This document shows positions 42,430-50,026 of a stretch of DNA of 64,000 nucleotides, piece after piece (the stretch's first letter is position 1; every line of letters starts with the position of its first letter). Source of the stretch: Actinophytocola gossypii (GTDB lineage Bacteria; Actinomycetota; Actinomycetes; Mycobacteriales; Pseudonocardiaceae). The translations under genes and the position numbers were made by a program. The notes beneath the pieces are model-generated. The model was not told where the DNA came from. It did no database searches and saw only the letters and a list, made by a program, of their open reading frames with translations. The stretch spans positions 124,001 through 188,000 of the forward strand of contig NZ_JAFFZE010000012.1 in the NCBI RefSeq assembly GCF_025165815.1, in the 5' to 3' direction.

Positions 42430-44237
42430 CGGACGTCCACCAGGGCCTCGGCGTGCTGGCCGAACCGGGTGCCGCCGACGGTGAGGTCCGCGCCGAGCCG
42501 GGCGCGGCGGCGACGCTCGTCGGTCGGGGTGACGGTGAACCCGAACGTCTCGGTGGCCCGGCCGGGTACCGAGGTCGTCGCCGTCGCGGGTTCGGCCGCC
42601 CAGCCGGCGGGGGTGACCAGCCGGACGGTGACGTCGTCGGCGTCGGCGAACGGGTTGCGTGCCTCGACCTCGACCTCGAACGGGCGGCCCGGTCTCGTAG
42701 TGGCCTGGTAGGGCCGGATCCACGCGCCGACACCCTCGGCCTCGAAGTCCACTTCGGACAAAGGAAGCAGGTCGCGGTGCAGCCTGGCCAGTTCGGCGCC
42801 CTTCTCGGTGAGCAGGTCGAGGTAGGCGTCGTCGACCAGGCGCGGCGCCCAGTGGCCGGAGATCATCAGCTCCGGCGCGAGCGTGCGGTACAGCTCGGCG
42901 CTGCGGGTGAAGTCGTCGATCCGGAACCGGTTCTTGTACTGGAGGTTCAGCACCTCGGCCCGCTCCCCCGGCCGCCAGGTGGTGGTCTGCTGGTCGCCGG
43001 TCGCCACCACCCGCCGGCCGTCCACCTCGAACGCGATGGCGACCGCGTACAGGGTGTGGCCGGGCAGCGGGTAGGTGGCCAGCTCGTACTCGTGCCAGCG
43101 GACCGGGCGACCGGCCTCGAGCACCCGGTCGACCGGGATCGGGTCGTACCAGAGGCAGGGCAGGTCGTACCGGGTCGGCACACCGAGCACGTCGGCGACG
43201 GTGCGTTCGGCCCAGACCTGAGTCCCCTCGACCTCGCGGAGCAGGTTGAACCCGGCCACGTGGTCGTCGTGGTAGTGCGTCGGCATCGCGACCTCGACCC
43301 GGTCGACCCCGAAGTCCCGGCGCAGCACCCGCAACGACGGCAACCATGGCCGGCGCGACGACCGGTCGTCCCCGGTGGGCAGGTCGACGATCATGTCGAG
43401 CCCGAAGTCGATCAGCAGCGCGTTGCCGGTGTCGGACAGCAGCACGTAGCTGGTGGCGAAACTGTGCCGGTTGCGCAGCAGGTGCGGGCTGAGTTCCTCG
43501 AACGGATGCTCCCACTGGCCGCGGGCGTCCCACGGGGAGTCCCGGCGCGAGTCGGTGAACGCCCGCAGCCGCCGCTCCAGCAGGTCGAACGCCGGCTGTG
43601 GCTCGGCGATCGGCTCCCCGTGCGAGGGCAGTACGAGGTCGGGTCCACGCTCGGCGAGGTCGTACAGCGACAAGACGGTCGCCTTGAGCCCTTCCAGCGC
43701 GGAGTAGGACCACTGGGTGGCCGCGAGCGACCAGACCTTGCCCGGGCTGTGGATCAGGTCGCCGGTGAACGCGAGCCGCCGGCCGTCGACGTCGACCAGA
43801 TAGGACACCGAGCCGAGCGTGTGCCCCGGGGTGGGGACGGTCGTGACGTCGAACCCGCCGAACCGCCGCGTCCGGTACTCGGGCACGGTTCCGGTCACCG
43901 GGACGGGTTCGAGCAGCGAGAACCGGTCCTGCCGGAGGTCGTAGTAGTTGGTGAGGACCCGGGCCTGCCAGTACTCGTCCACCCGGTCGAACAGATCACG
44001 CTCGCTGGGCGGCACCCAGATCCGCGCCCCGTGCGCGACCGCGCGCCGCAACCCCTGCACCTGGTCCCGGTGGTGGTGCGTGACGAGCACGTCCGTGACC
44101 CGGTCCGCACCGAACTCGTCCAGGTGGTCGAGCACGCCCCCGTCCCCGAAATCGACGAGCACCGCCTCCCGGTCCCGCACCAGCACGTACACGTTGCACG
44201 TGTCCCGGAACAGATACACCCCGACGGCCAGCTCCAT
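42426..44237 (-). CDS. Tandem metallo-beta-lactamase-fold protein
   Basis: 603 residues holding two MBL domains. The first (about 1-215) has THHHRDQVQG, PTPGHTLGSVS, FTGDLIH and PSHGEP; its HxHxDH motif reads H-x-H-x-D-Q, so one metal ligand is replaced. The second (about 245-470) has a complete THYHDDH, PLPGHTLYAVA, ATGDQQ and SGHWAP. A C-terminal beta domain (about 500-603) follows. MBL enzymes include lactonases and phosphodiesterases. It is the first gene of the ten-gene sugar operon. The palindromic operator directly abuts the ATG and no ribosome site is seen, so the message may be leaderless. Confidence 0.8.
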   Translation of the reverse strand: MELAVGVYLFRDTCNVYVLVRDREAVLVDFGDGGVLDHLDEFGADRVTDVLVTHHHRDQVQGLRRAVAHGARIWVPPSERDLFDRVDEYWQARVLTNYYDLRQDRFSLLEPVPVTGTVPEYRTRRFGGFDVTTVPTPGHTLGSVSYLVDVDGRRLAFTGDLIHSPGKVWSLAATQWSYSALEGLKATVLSLYDLAERGPDLVLPSHGEPIAEPQPAFDLLERRLRAFTDSRRDSPWDARGQWEHPFEELSPHLLRNRHSFATSYVLLSDTGNALLIDFGLDMIVDLPTGDDRSSRRPWLPSLRVLRRDFGVDRVEVAMPTHYHDDHVAGFNLLREVEGTQVWAERTVADVLGVPTRYDLPCLWYDPIPVDRVLEAGRPVRWHEYELATYPLPGHTLYAVAIAFEVDGRRVVATGDQQTTTWRPGERAEVLNLQYKNRFRIDDFTRSAELYRTLAPELMISGHWAPRLVDDAYLDLLTEKGAELARLHRDLLPLSEVDFEAEGVGAWIRPYQATTRPGRPFEVEVEARNPFADADDVTVRLVTPAGWAAEPATATTSVPGRATETFGFTVTPTDERRRRARLGADLTVGGTRFGQHAEALVDVR

Positions 44238-44255
44238 TGTGGCAACGTTGCCACA
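44238..44255. promoter_or_regulatory. LacI-type operator, site 4
   Basis: The same perfect palindrome as at 26900-26917, here extended to 20 bp by a flanking T and A. It touches the start codon of the tandem MBL gene, the head of the minus-strand sugar operon. Confidence 0.8.
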
Positions 44256-44260
44256 AGGAG

Positions 44261-44282
44261 GTCAGGCCTGCCAATGCCTGAC
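44261..44282. terminator. Hairpin at the end of the conservon operon
   Basis: GTCAGGC-CTGCCAAT-GCCTGAC has perfect 7-bp arms. It lies 20 bp after the first P450 stop and before the sugar operon, so it probably separates the two transcripts. Confidence 0.5.
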
Positions 44283-44301
44283 GGTGACGTTCAGGACCCC
44301 G

Positions 44302-45540
44302 TCAGCTCAGGTGGACCGGGAGCAGGGCGGCGGAGTTGGAGAAGAACGACGGCACCGGGGGCAGGGTGGCCGCGTCGGCGGCGAGGCGGACGTCCGGGTA
44401 GCGCTCGAACAACGCCGGCAGCGCGACCTGGGCCTCCAGCCGCGCCAGGTGGGCGCCGAGGCAGATGTGCGGGCCGCCGCCGAAGGCCAGGTGCTTGACG
44501 GCGGGGCGGGTGATGTCGAAGGTGTCCGCCTCGGCGCCGTGCTGGGCGGGGTCGCGGCCGACGCCGCTGTACGGGGCCAGGATCGCCTCGCCCTTGGGGA
44601 TCCGGACGCCGGCGATCTCGATGTCCTCGAACGGGTACCTGGCCGGGAAGTTGCCGATCGGGGCGTCCCAGCGGAGCGTCTCCTCGACCACGCGGGCCCA
44701 CACCTCCGCGCCGCCCGACCGAGCCATCTCGAGCTGGTCGGGGTGGGTGAGCATGGCCCGCACGCCGTTGACGATCAGCGACAGCGTGGTCTCGTGCCCG
44801 GCGGTCAGGAGCAGCCAGATCGTGTCGATCAGCTCCTCCTGGGTCAGCTTCTCCTGGTCCTGCTCGCCGATCTCGATCAGCGCGCTCGTGAGGTCCGCAC
44901 CCGGCTCCTCGCGGCGCAGGTCGACCAGGCGGTTCAGCAGCTCGTGCCGGTCGCGCTGGGTCGCCACGACCTCCTCGGCCGTCGTGTTGGTGCGGAAGAT
45001 GCTGTCCACCAGCTCGCGGAGCCTCGGGCGCCAGTCGACCGGCACGCCGGTCAGCTCGCAGATCATCTGCATCGGCACCGGGTAGGCGTAGTGGGTGCGG
45101 AGGTCGACCGAACCGTCGGCGGCCGCGTGGTTGGGGAGGTCGTCGAGCAGCGCGCTGACGATCTCGTTGAGGCGCGGGCGCAGCTGCTCCACCCGGCCGC
45201 GGGTGAAGGTGCGGGTCACCGGTCGGCGCAGGCGCTGGTGCACCTCGCCGTCGCTGGTCACCATGTTGGTCACCTTGATCATGCCGACCAGCGGCCACTC
45301 GTCGGTGACCTCGCCGGACTTGATCGCGTTCCAGTTCCGCCAGTCCTTGCTCACCCGCGAGTCGGTGACCAGGTCGGCGAGCAGCGCGTGGTCGGTGACC
45401 GCCCAGACCGTGACGTCCCCCGGCAGCACGACCCGGATCACCGGCCCCAGCTCCCGCATCCTGGCCGACTCACCGTGGTGGTCGGTGCCCATGGGGTCGA
45501 GGTGCATGACGGGAACCTGTGCGGCGACCGAGTCGGTCAT
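44302..45540 (-). CDS. Cytochrome P450 (second of the conservon)
   Basis: 412 residues. The heme-binding loop FGGGPHICLGAHLARLE, the I-helix TAGHETT and the K-helix EETLR place it among soluble bacterial class I P450s that need a ferredoxin. It starts 18 bp after another P450 gene in the same direction and is the last gene of the conservon. In known conservons one or two P450 genes often close the operon; their substrates are undetermined. Confidence 0.88.
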   Translation of the reverse strand: MTDSVAAQVPVMHLDPMGTDHHGESARMRELGPVIRVVLPGDVTVWAVTDHALLADLVTDSRVSKDWRNWNAIKSGEVTDEWPLVGMIKVTNMVTSDGEVHQRLRRPVTRTFTRGRVEQLRPRLNEIVSALLDDLPNHAAADGSVDLRTHYAYPVPMQMICELTGVPVDWRPRLRELVDSIFRTNTTAEEVVATQRDRHELLNRLVDLRREEPGADLTSALIEIGEQDQEKLTQEELIDTIWLLLTAGHETTLSLIVNGVRAMLTHPDQLEMARSGGAEVWARVVEETLRWDAPIGNFPARYPFEDIEIAGVRIPKGEAILAPYSGVGRDPAQHGAEADTFDITRPAVKHLAFGGGPHICLGAHLARLEAQVALPALFERYPDVRLAADAATLPPVPSFFSNSAALLPVHLS

Positions 45541-45558
45541 CGGGCTGAGCCTCCTGGC

Positions 45559-46800
45559 TTATCTGGGGACCGGGCCGGACGGGGTGAACCTGACCGGAAG
45601 GCTGGCGGGGCACCGCGTCCAGGGTGACGGAAGCAGCTGGATCTCGTCAGCCGGTACCGACAACGTCACATCATGTAGTTGGTGCAGCGCCGTGTCGACC
45701 GCTATCCGTGTGATCATGCGCCCGGCCCGCTGCGCCGGGCAGGCGTGCGGACCCGCGCTCCACGCGAGGTGTGACCGGTTGCCGACCTCCAGCCACGAGT
45801 CGTCGGTGTGCACCCTCGGATCCTGGTTCGCCGCGCCGAGACCGAGGATCAGCGCGTCGCCGCGCTCGATCGGCATGCCGGCCAGCTCGCAGTCGACCAG
45901 CGCGTACCTGGCCGGCATGTTCGACATCGGCGGGTCGCGCCACAGCACCTCGTCGAGCGCGTCGTCGAGGCCGAGCCGGCCGCCGCGCAGCCGGCCGGCG
46001 AACCGGTTGTCGGCGAGCATCAGCCGCAGCGACTGGGCGATCCAGGACGTCGTGGTCTCGTACCCGGCGGAGATCATCAGCACCATCGACTGCTGGATCT
46101 CGTAGTCGTTGCGCAGGTTGTTGTGGTTGAGGAACGCGGTGGTCAGGTCGTCGGCCGGCGCCTGCCGCCGGGCCTCCATCGCCCCGGTGAGGATCCGCTC
46201 CAGCTCGTGCGCGGCCGGCTGGGAGTCCTCGGCGGAGCTGAACAGCGCGATCAGCGCCGCCCGCAGCTGGTGGCCCTGCGCGGGCGGCAGACCGAACAGA
46301 CCGGCGACGGTCAGCATCGGCACCACGGCCGCGTAGTCGGACACCAGGTCGGCGGTGCCCTGGTTGGAGAAGCCGCGGATCAGGTCGGCGCAGGTGGCCC
46401 GGATGAACCGGCTCATCCGGTGCTCGTCGAGTCCGGCGAGACCCTCGTCGAGCGGCGCGCGCAGCCTGCGGTGCTTGTCGCCGTCGGCGAAGTAGCAGTT
46501 GTCCCGGGGGAACATCATCGGGCCGAGGCCGGAGTCCGGCGGCACGACGCCCTCGTAGAACATCCGCCAGTTGTTGGGGTCGCGGGAGAACAGCTGCTCG
46601 TTGCGCACGACCTGGCAGAGCTCGTGGTGGCCGAGGACGAGCCAGGCGTTGATGCCCGGCTCCAGCTCGACCGGCGCGATCGTGCCCCACCGCTCCGCCA
46701 GCGCCCGGTAGGCGGCCTGCGGGTCGGCGACGGTGGTCGTGGTGATCAGCGGCGTCAGGCCGGTCATCTCCGAGAGCCTGAGCCGGTGGGTGGTGGTCAT
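45559..46800 (-). CDS. cvnE: Conservon-type cytochrome P450
   Basis: 413 residues. The heme loop reads AWSAGPHACPAQRAGRMI, with Cys-Pro in place of the more common Cys-x-Gly, and the I-helix SAGYETTTSW has Tyr for the usual His before Glu-Thr. Both traits fit the diverged P450s of conservons. The start directly follows the stop of the G-protein gene with no spacer, so translation is coupled. The role is thought to be in membrane-associated signalling complexes; the substrate is unknown. Confidence 0.85.
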   Translation of the reverse strand: MTTTHRLRLSEMTGLTPLITTTTVADPQAAYRALAERWGTIAPVELEPGINAWLVLGHHELCQVVRNEQLFSRDPNNWRMFYEGVVPPDSGLGPMMFPRDNCYFADGDKHRRLRAPLDEGLAGLDEHRMSRFIRATCADLIRGFSNQGTADLVSDYAAVVPMLTVAGLFGLPPAQGHQLRAALIALFSSAEDSQPAAHELERILTGAMEARRQAPADDLTTAFLNHNNLRNDYEIQQSMVLMISAGYETTTSWIAQSLRLMLADNRFAGRLRGGRLGLDDALDEVLWRDPPMSNMPARYALVDCELAGMPIERGDALILGLGAANQDPRVHTDDSWLEVGNRSHLAWSAGPHACPAQRAGRMITRIAVDTALHQLHDVTLSVPADEIQLLPSPWTRCPASLPVRFTPSGPVPR

Positions 46801-47415
46801 CTACGCGTAGGCCTTTGCTGGGAAGCGGAGGGCGTGTTCGACGAGCGTGATCAGCGTGGCGGCCGACGACTCCCGGGAGCGGGCGTCGCAGTCGACGATC
46901 GGGGTGTCCGGCAACAGGTCGAGCGCGTCGCGCAGCTGGTCGGCGGTGTAGCGCGGGGCGCCGGGGAACTGGTTGACCGCCACCGCGAACGGCATCCCGG
47001 TACGCAGCTCCAGCTGGTCGAACACCTCGAAGCTGTCCTCGATCCGGCGCGGGTCGACCAGCACGAGCGCGCCGACCGCACCGTCGGCGAGGCCCTCCCA
47101 CAGGTCCCAGAACCGCCGCTGGCCCGGCGTGCCGAACAGGTACAGCACGACGTCCGGGCTGACCGTGATACGACCGAAGTCCATGGCCACCGTGGTGGTG
47201 GTCTTGCCGTCCAGCCCGGCCAGCGAGTCCACGCCGACGCTGGCGACGGTCATGGTCTCCTCGGTGCGCAGCGGCGCGATCTCGCTGACCGACCCGATCA
47301 GCGTCGTCTTGCCGACGCCGAACGCGCCGACGACGAGGATCTTGACCGACTGCGCGACCGTCGGCGAGACGTACCGGCTGTGGTCGGCGATACCGTCAGA
47401 GCTTGCGGAGACCAT
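46801..47415 (-). CDS. cvnD: Conservon small GTPase-like protein
   Basis: 204 residues. A P-loop GAFGVGKTTLI and the switch/G3-like LYLFGTPGQRRFWDLWEGL match the MglA/ATP-GTP-binding proteins of conservons, which act like G proteins downstream of the CvnA sensor. NQFPGAPR occupies the position of the NKxD base-recognition motif. It overlaps the DUF742 gene by 20 bp, with GGAGAAGG before its ATG. Confidence 0.93.
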   Translation of the reverse strand: MVSASSDGIADHSRYVSPTVAQSVKILVVGAFGVGKTTLIGSVSEIAPLRTEETMTVASVGVDSLAGLDGKTTTTVAMDFGRITVSPDVVLYLFGTPGQRRFWDLWEGLADGAVGALVLVDPRRIEDSFEVFDQLELRTGMPFAVAVNQFPGAPRYTADQLRDALDLLPDTPIVDCDARSRESSAATLITLVEHALRFPAKAYA

Positions 47416-47749
47416 TGAGCACCTTCTCCAGGAGGTCGCGGTCGGGCAGCGCGTGACGCGGTGCGGCGGAACGAATCGACAGGTGACCGGAGTCGACCAG
47501 GTCCGAGGCGATCACCACCACCAGGCTCACCGGGAGCCGCAGGTGGGCCGCGGCCTCGGCCAGCGAGAGCACGCCCCGGCAGACGTCGAGCAGCGCGCGT
47601 TCCTGGCGGCCGGCGGTGACCGGCGTCGGCATCTCCGGGTCGACGCGCAGCAGCGTCTCCGGCCGGATGGTGTTGCGCGACGGGTGCGCGCGGCCGGACG
47701 TGATGACGTACGGCCGGACCGGGTGGTCGGTGAAGTCGGCTTCGTCCAT
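47396..47749 (-). CDS. cvnC: DUF742 protein of the conservon
   Basis: 117 residues matching DUF742: RPYVITSGRAHP near the N terminus and a winged-helix-like middle (CRGVLSLAEAAAHLRLPVSLVVVIASDLV). In conservons this protein links the sensor to the GTPase. It starts 4 bp after the stop of the roadblock gene. Confidence 0.93.
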   Translation of the reverse strand: MDEADFTDHPVRPYVITSGRAHPSRNTIRPETLLRVDPEMPTPVTAGRQERALLDVCRGVLSLAEAAAHLRLPVSLVVVIASDLVDSGHLSIRSAAPRHALPDRDLLEKVLNGLRKL

Positions 47750-47753
47750 GCGC

Positions 47754-48149
47754 TCAGCCGGTGCGGGTCGGCGTGCTCAGGGTCCGCTCGCCGATCGTCA
47801 GCACCTGGGCCTGCATCTGCTGGGCGATCAGCGCGGGGTCGATGAGCTGCTCGGTGACCACGGCCAGCCGCGAGCCGTCGCCAGCGCCGCGGACGAACAG
47901 AAACCCGCCGTCGAACTCGACCATCACCTGCCGGGGGCCGGCGCCGGAGCCGAACTCCTTGCTGACGCCCTGGCCGAGCGAGCTGAGGCCGGCGCACGCG
48001 GCGGCGAGCTTGTCGGCCACGTCGACCGGGGTGTGCTCGGTGCGTACCTTCAGCAGCCCGTCGGAGGTCAGGACGACCGCATGCCGCACGCCGCGCACCG
48101 TCCTGATCAACTCCAGCATCCAGCTGTTGTCGCCGGGGTGGGTGCTCAT
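47754..48149 (-). CDS. cvnB: Roadblock/LC7 protein of the conservon
   Basis: 131 residues of Roadblock/LC7 fold (WMLELIRTVRGVRHAVVLTSDGLLK, CAGLSSLGQGVSKEFG). Such proteins act as GTPase regulators for the MglA-like CvnD. The start overlaps the sensor stop as ATGA. The genes cvnA, B, C and D keep the canonical order. Confidence 0.93.
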   Translation of the reverse strand: MSTHPGDNSWMLELIRTVRGVRHAVVLTSDGLLKVRTEHTPVDVADKLAAACAGLSSLGQGVSKEFGSGAGPRQVMVEFDGGFLFVRGAGDGSRLAVVTEQLIDPALIAQQMQAQVLTIGERTLSTPTRTG

Positions 48150-49741
48150 CGGTCCTCCGTGTCCTGGCTCGGGTCCTGGTGGTTCGAACGGGTGGTCGCC
48201 GGGCGACCGGCCGCGCTGAGGAAGGCTCCCATCCACTGGCCTGCCTCCTCGGCGGACTGGGCGCTGTCGGCGGTCAGTTCGCCGTGCTGCTCGCCCGGCC
48301 AGCCGACGGGCTCGGCCGCGTTGGCGGCGGCCTCCGCGCGGCGGGACCGGCGGCGCGGCAGCTCGGGCAGCTGCTCGGACGGCTCCGTGCCGGTGCCGGG
48401 CGTGGCGGCGGAGTCGGCCGGCGCGGGTTCCGGGCGCGGTCTCGGCCGAGGCTCCGGGCTCGGCGGCACCGGGGCTTCCGCAACGTGGGACTCCCGCGAC
48501 GGGAACGTGGGACTCGCGGGGGTCGCGAGGGTTTCCGGCAGGGGGGTCGGGGCCGGCTCGGGGAGGATCGGGTCGTCGACGCGGTCGGTGCGGCGGGTGA
48601 GGACGTGGCCGCCGGCGACCCTGCCGCTGGGGGCGACGGGCTCGGTCAGCTCGGCCGGGACCAGGACGATGGCGCGCAGGCCGCCGTAGACGGACTCGGT
48701 GATGTCGACCCGGAAGCCGTGCCGGCGGACGTACGCGCCGACCACCGGCAGGCCGGTCTGCGGGATCTCGCCCAGGTCGGCGAGGCCGACGACGTGGCGG
48801 CCGGAGGCGATCTCGCGGACCTGTTCCAGGCGGATGTCGTCGAGGCCGACGCCGCCGTCGTCGATCTCGATGACCGCGCCGCGCTGCACGTGCCGCAGCG
48901 AGACCAGGACCTGGGTGGTCGGCGGCGACGACTGGGTGGCGTTGGCGAGCAGCTCGGCGATCACGTGGATCAGCGGCTCGACCACGCGCGCGGAGACCGC
49001 GACGCCCGGGTCGCCGGAGACCTCGACGCGCTGGTAGGCGGTGATCCGGCCGGCGGCGCCGCGAACGACGTCGGCGATCGGCAGCGCCTGGTGCCACTGC
49101 TGGCCGGGCCACTCGCCGCACAGCGCGGCCAGGCTCTGCGCGTTGCGGGCCTGCTGGGCGGCGGCGTGGTCGACCCGCATGCTGGTGTGCAGCACGTCGG
49201 CGTCGGCGGGGTGCCGCTGCACCATCCGGGAGGCCTCCTCCTGGATGCGGTGCGCGGAGGCCTGCACCTTCCGGCCGAGCGTGACGACCGCGGCCTGCAC
49301 CGCCTCGGTCCGCGCGTGCATGTCCTCGCGGACGCGGGCCAGGTGCCCGGCGGCGCGGACGAGCAGCGCGGCGGAGACGTCGTCGCCGCCCGCCTCGGGC
49401 AGCGGCGGCTGCGATGGGGCCTGGGTCAGCGCCGGGAGCTGCAGTTCGACGATGTTCTCCATCGCGAGCCGGCGGGTCTCGCAGATGCCGGCGAGGTCTC
49501 TGGCCTCGTCGTCGAGCCGGTGCAGTTCGTCGACGTGGTCGCGGGCGGCGCGCGCCGACCGCAGCGCGCCGGCGGCCACGACGCCGATCGCGACGACGCC
49601 GGCGGCGACCCACCACAACGAATCCGCGAGCGAGTCGTTGAACAGCAGTGGGGACGCGAGGACGTAGGCGGTGACGCCGACGATGCTGATCCACATGCCG
49701 GCCTGCCTGGGCAGAGTCGACACGGGTGAGGAAGTGGTCAT
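48146..49741 (-). CDS. cvnA: Conservon sensor histidine kinase-like protein
   Basis: 531 residues from ATG 49741 (533 from GTG 49747). Two membrane segments (about 18-35 and 44-62) precede a helical region (about 70-200) and an HATPase_c domain (ELLANATQSS, IDDGGVGLD, GLPVVGAYVRRHG). The usual phosphorylated His is not evident, as in other conservon sensors. The last 150 residues are Pro/Glu/Arg-rich and partly encoded by a repeat (48482-48519). Neither start codon has a ribosome site; a short in-frame leader with good sites lies just upstream, separated by one TGA. Confidence 0.88.
   Translation of the reverse strand: MTTSSPVSTLPRQAGMWISIVGVTAYVLASPLLFNDSLADSLWWVAAGVVAIGVVAAGALRSARAARDHVDELHRLDDEARDLAGICETRRLAMENIVELQLPALTQAPSQPPLPEAGGDDVSAALLVRAAGHLARVREDMHARTEAVQAAVVTLGRKVQASAHRIQEEASRMVQRHPADADVLHTSMRVDHAAAQQARNAQSLAALCGEWPGQQWHQALPIADVVRGAAGRITAYQRVEVSGDPGVAVSARVVEPLIHVIAELLANATQSSPPTTQVLVSLRHVQRGAVIEIDDGGVGLDDIRLEQVREIASGRHVVGLADLGEIPQTGLPVVGAYVRRHGFRVDITESVYGGLRAIVLVPAELTEPVAPSGRVAGGHVLTRRTDRVDDPILPEPAPTPLPETLATPASPTFPSRESHVAEAPVPPSPEPRPRPRPEPAPADSAATPGTGTEPSEQLPELPRRRSRRAEAAANAAEPVGWPGEQHGELTADSAQSAEEAGQWMGAFLSAAGRPATTRSNHQDPSQDTEDR
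48482..48519. repeat. Tandem short repeat inside cvnA
   Basis: AACGTGGGACTCCCGCG (48482-48498) and AACGTGGGACTCGCGG (48504-48519) are two copies of one motif, 22 bp apart. In my recollection GTGGGACTCGCG-type repeats are common between genes in Amycolatopsis. Here they encode part of the disordered tail of CvnA (SPTFPSRESHV). Confidence 0.6.
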
Positions 49742-49753
49742 GATCACCAGTTG

Positions 49754-49798
49754 TCAGATCGCAGGTCCGTTGTCGCCGCTCATCGGTTCCTCGCTCAT
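49754..49798 (-). CDS. 14-residue leader peptide upstream of cvnA
   Basis: ATG 49798 opens MSEEPMSGDNGPAI, ending in TGA 12 nt before the cvnA ATG and in the same frame. GAGGAACCG precedes both its first ATG and a second ATG at 49783, because the DNA is a tandem 15-bp duplication. It may be a coupling peptide for cvnA or the remnant of an older N terminus cut by a stop codon. Confidence 0.35.
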   Translation of the reverse strand: MSEEPMSGDNGPAI

Positions 49799-49807
49799 CG
49801 GTTCCTC
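49778..49807. repeat. Tandem duplication of 15 bp
   Basis: GCTCATCGGTTCCTC occurs twice in direct succession (49778-49792, 49793-49807). On the minus strand each unit supplies GAGGAACCG and an ATG, so it duplicates a ribosome site with its start codon. Confidence 0.8.
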
Positions 49808-49833
49808 ACTGTATGCGCTTCCCCATAAGCAGC

Positions 49834-49851
49834 GGGATAGGAGATTATCCC
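49834..49851. promoter_or_regulatory. Inverted repeat between cvnA and the divergent ATPase gene
   Basis: GGGATA-GGAGAT-TATCCC has perfect 6-bp arms and lies in the AT-richer centre of the 285-bp divergent region. A minus-strand TTGACC follows at 49858. It could be an operator for cvnA, the divergent gene or both. The rest of the region (49860-50026) shows no gene; a TCCAC-A-GTGGA palindrome sits near 49900. Confidence 0.4.
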
Positions 49852-50026
49852 AACGGTCAAGGCGGCCGGCAGCTGCCCGGCGAACCGGGCGTTGACCATC
49901 CACAGTGGACAATCGGTAGACCGTCCATAATAGACTAGACAGGGCCGGGTCCTGCGCTTTGGCGGTTTTCCGGGCACAGTGGTTGCGTATTGTGCATCCG
50001 GTGGAGCCGGGCAGACAGGCGGTGGC

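Noticed and set aside
26942-44237. A sulfoquinovose degradation cluster, suggested by the YihT-like aldolase.
   Set aside because: There is no sulfoquinovosidase, sulfoquinovose isomerase, PfkB-type kinase or sulfolactaldehyde enzyme; the glycosidases are GH38, GH36-like and six-hairpin types.
44256-44277. AAGGAGG followed by an ATG at 44275 on the plus strand, resembling a gene start.
   Set aside because: The frame runs antisense through a well-supported P450 gene and has no domain; the motif is part of the spacer hairpin and operator flank.
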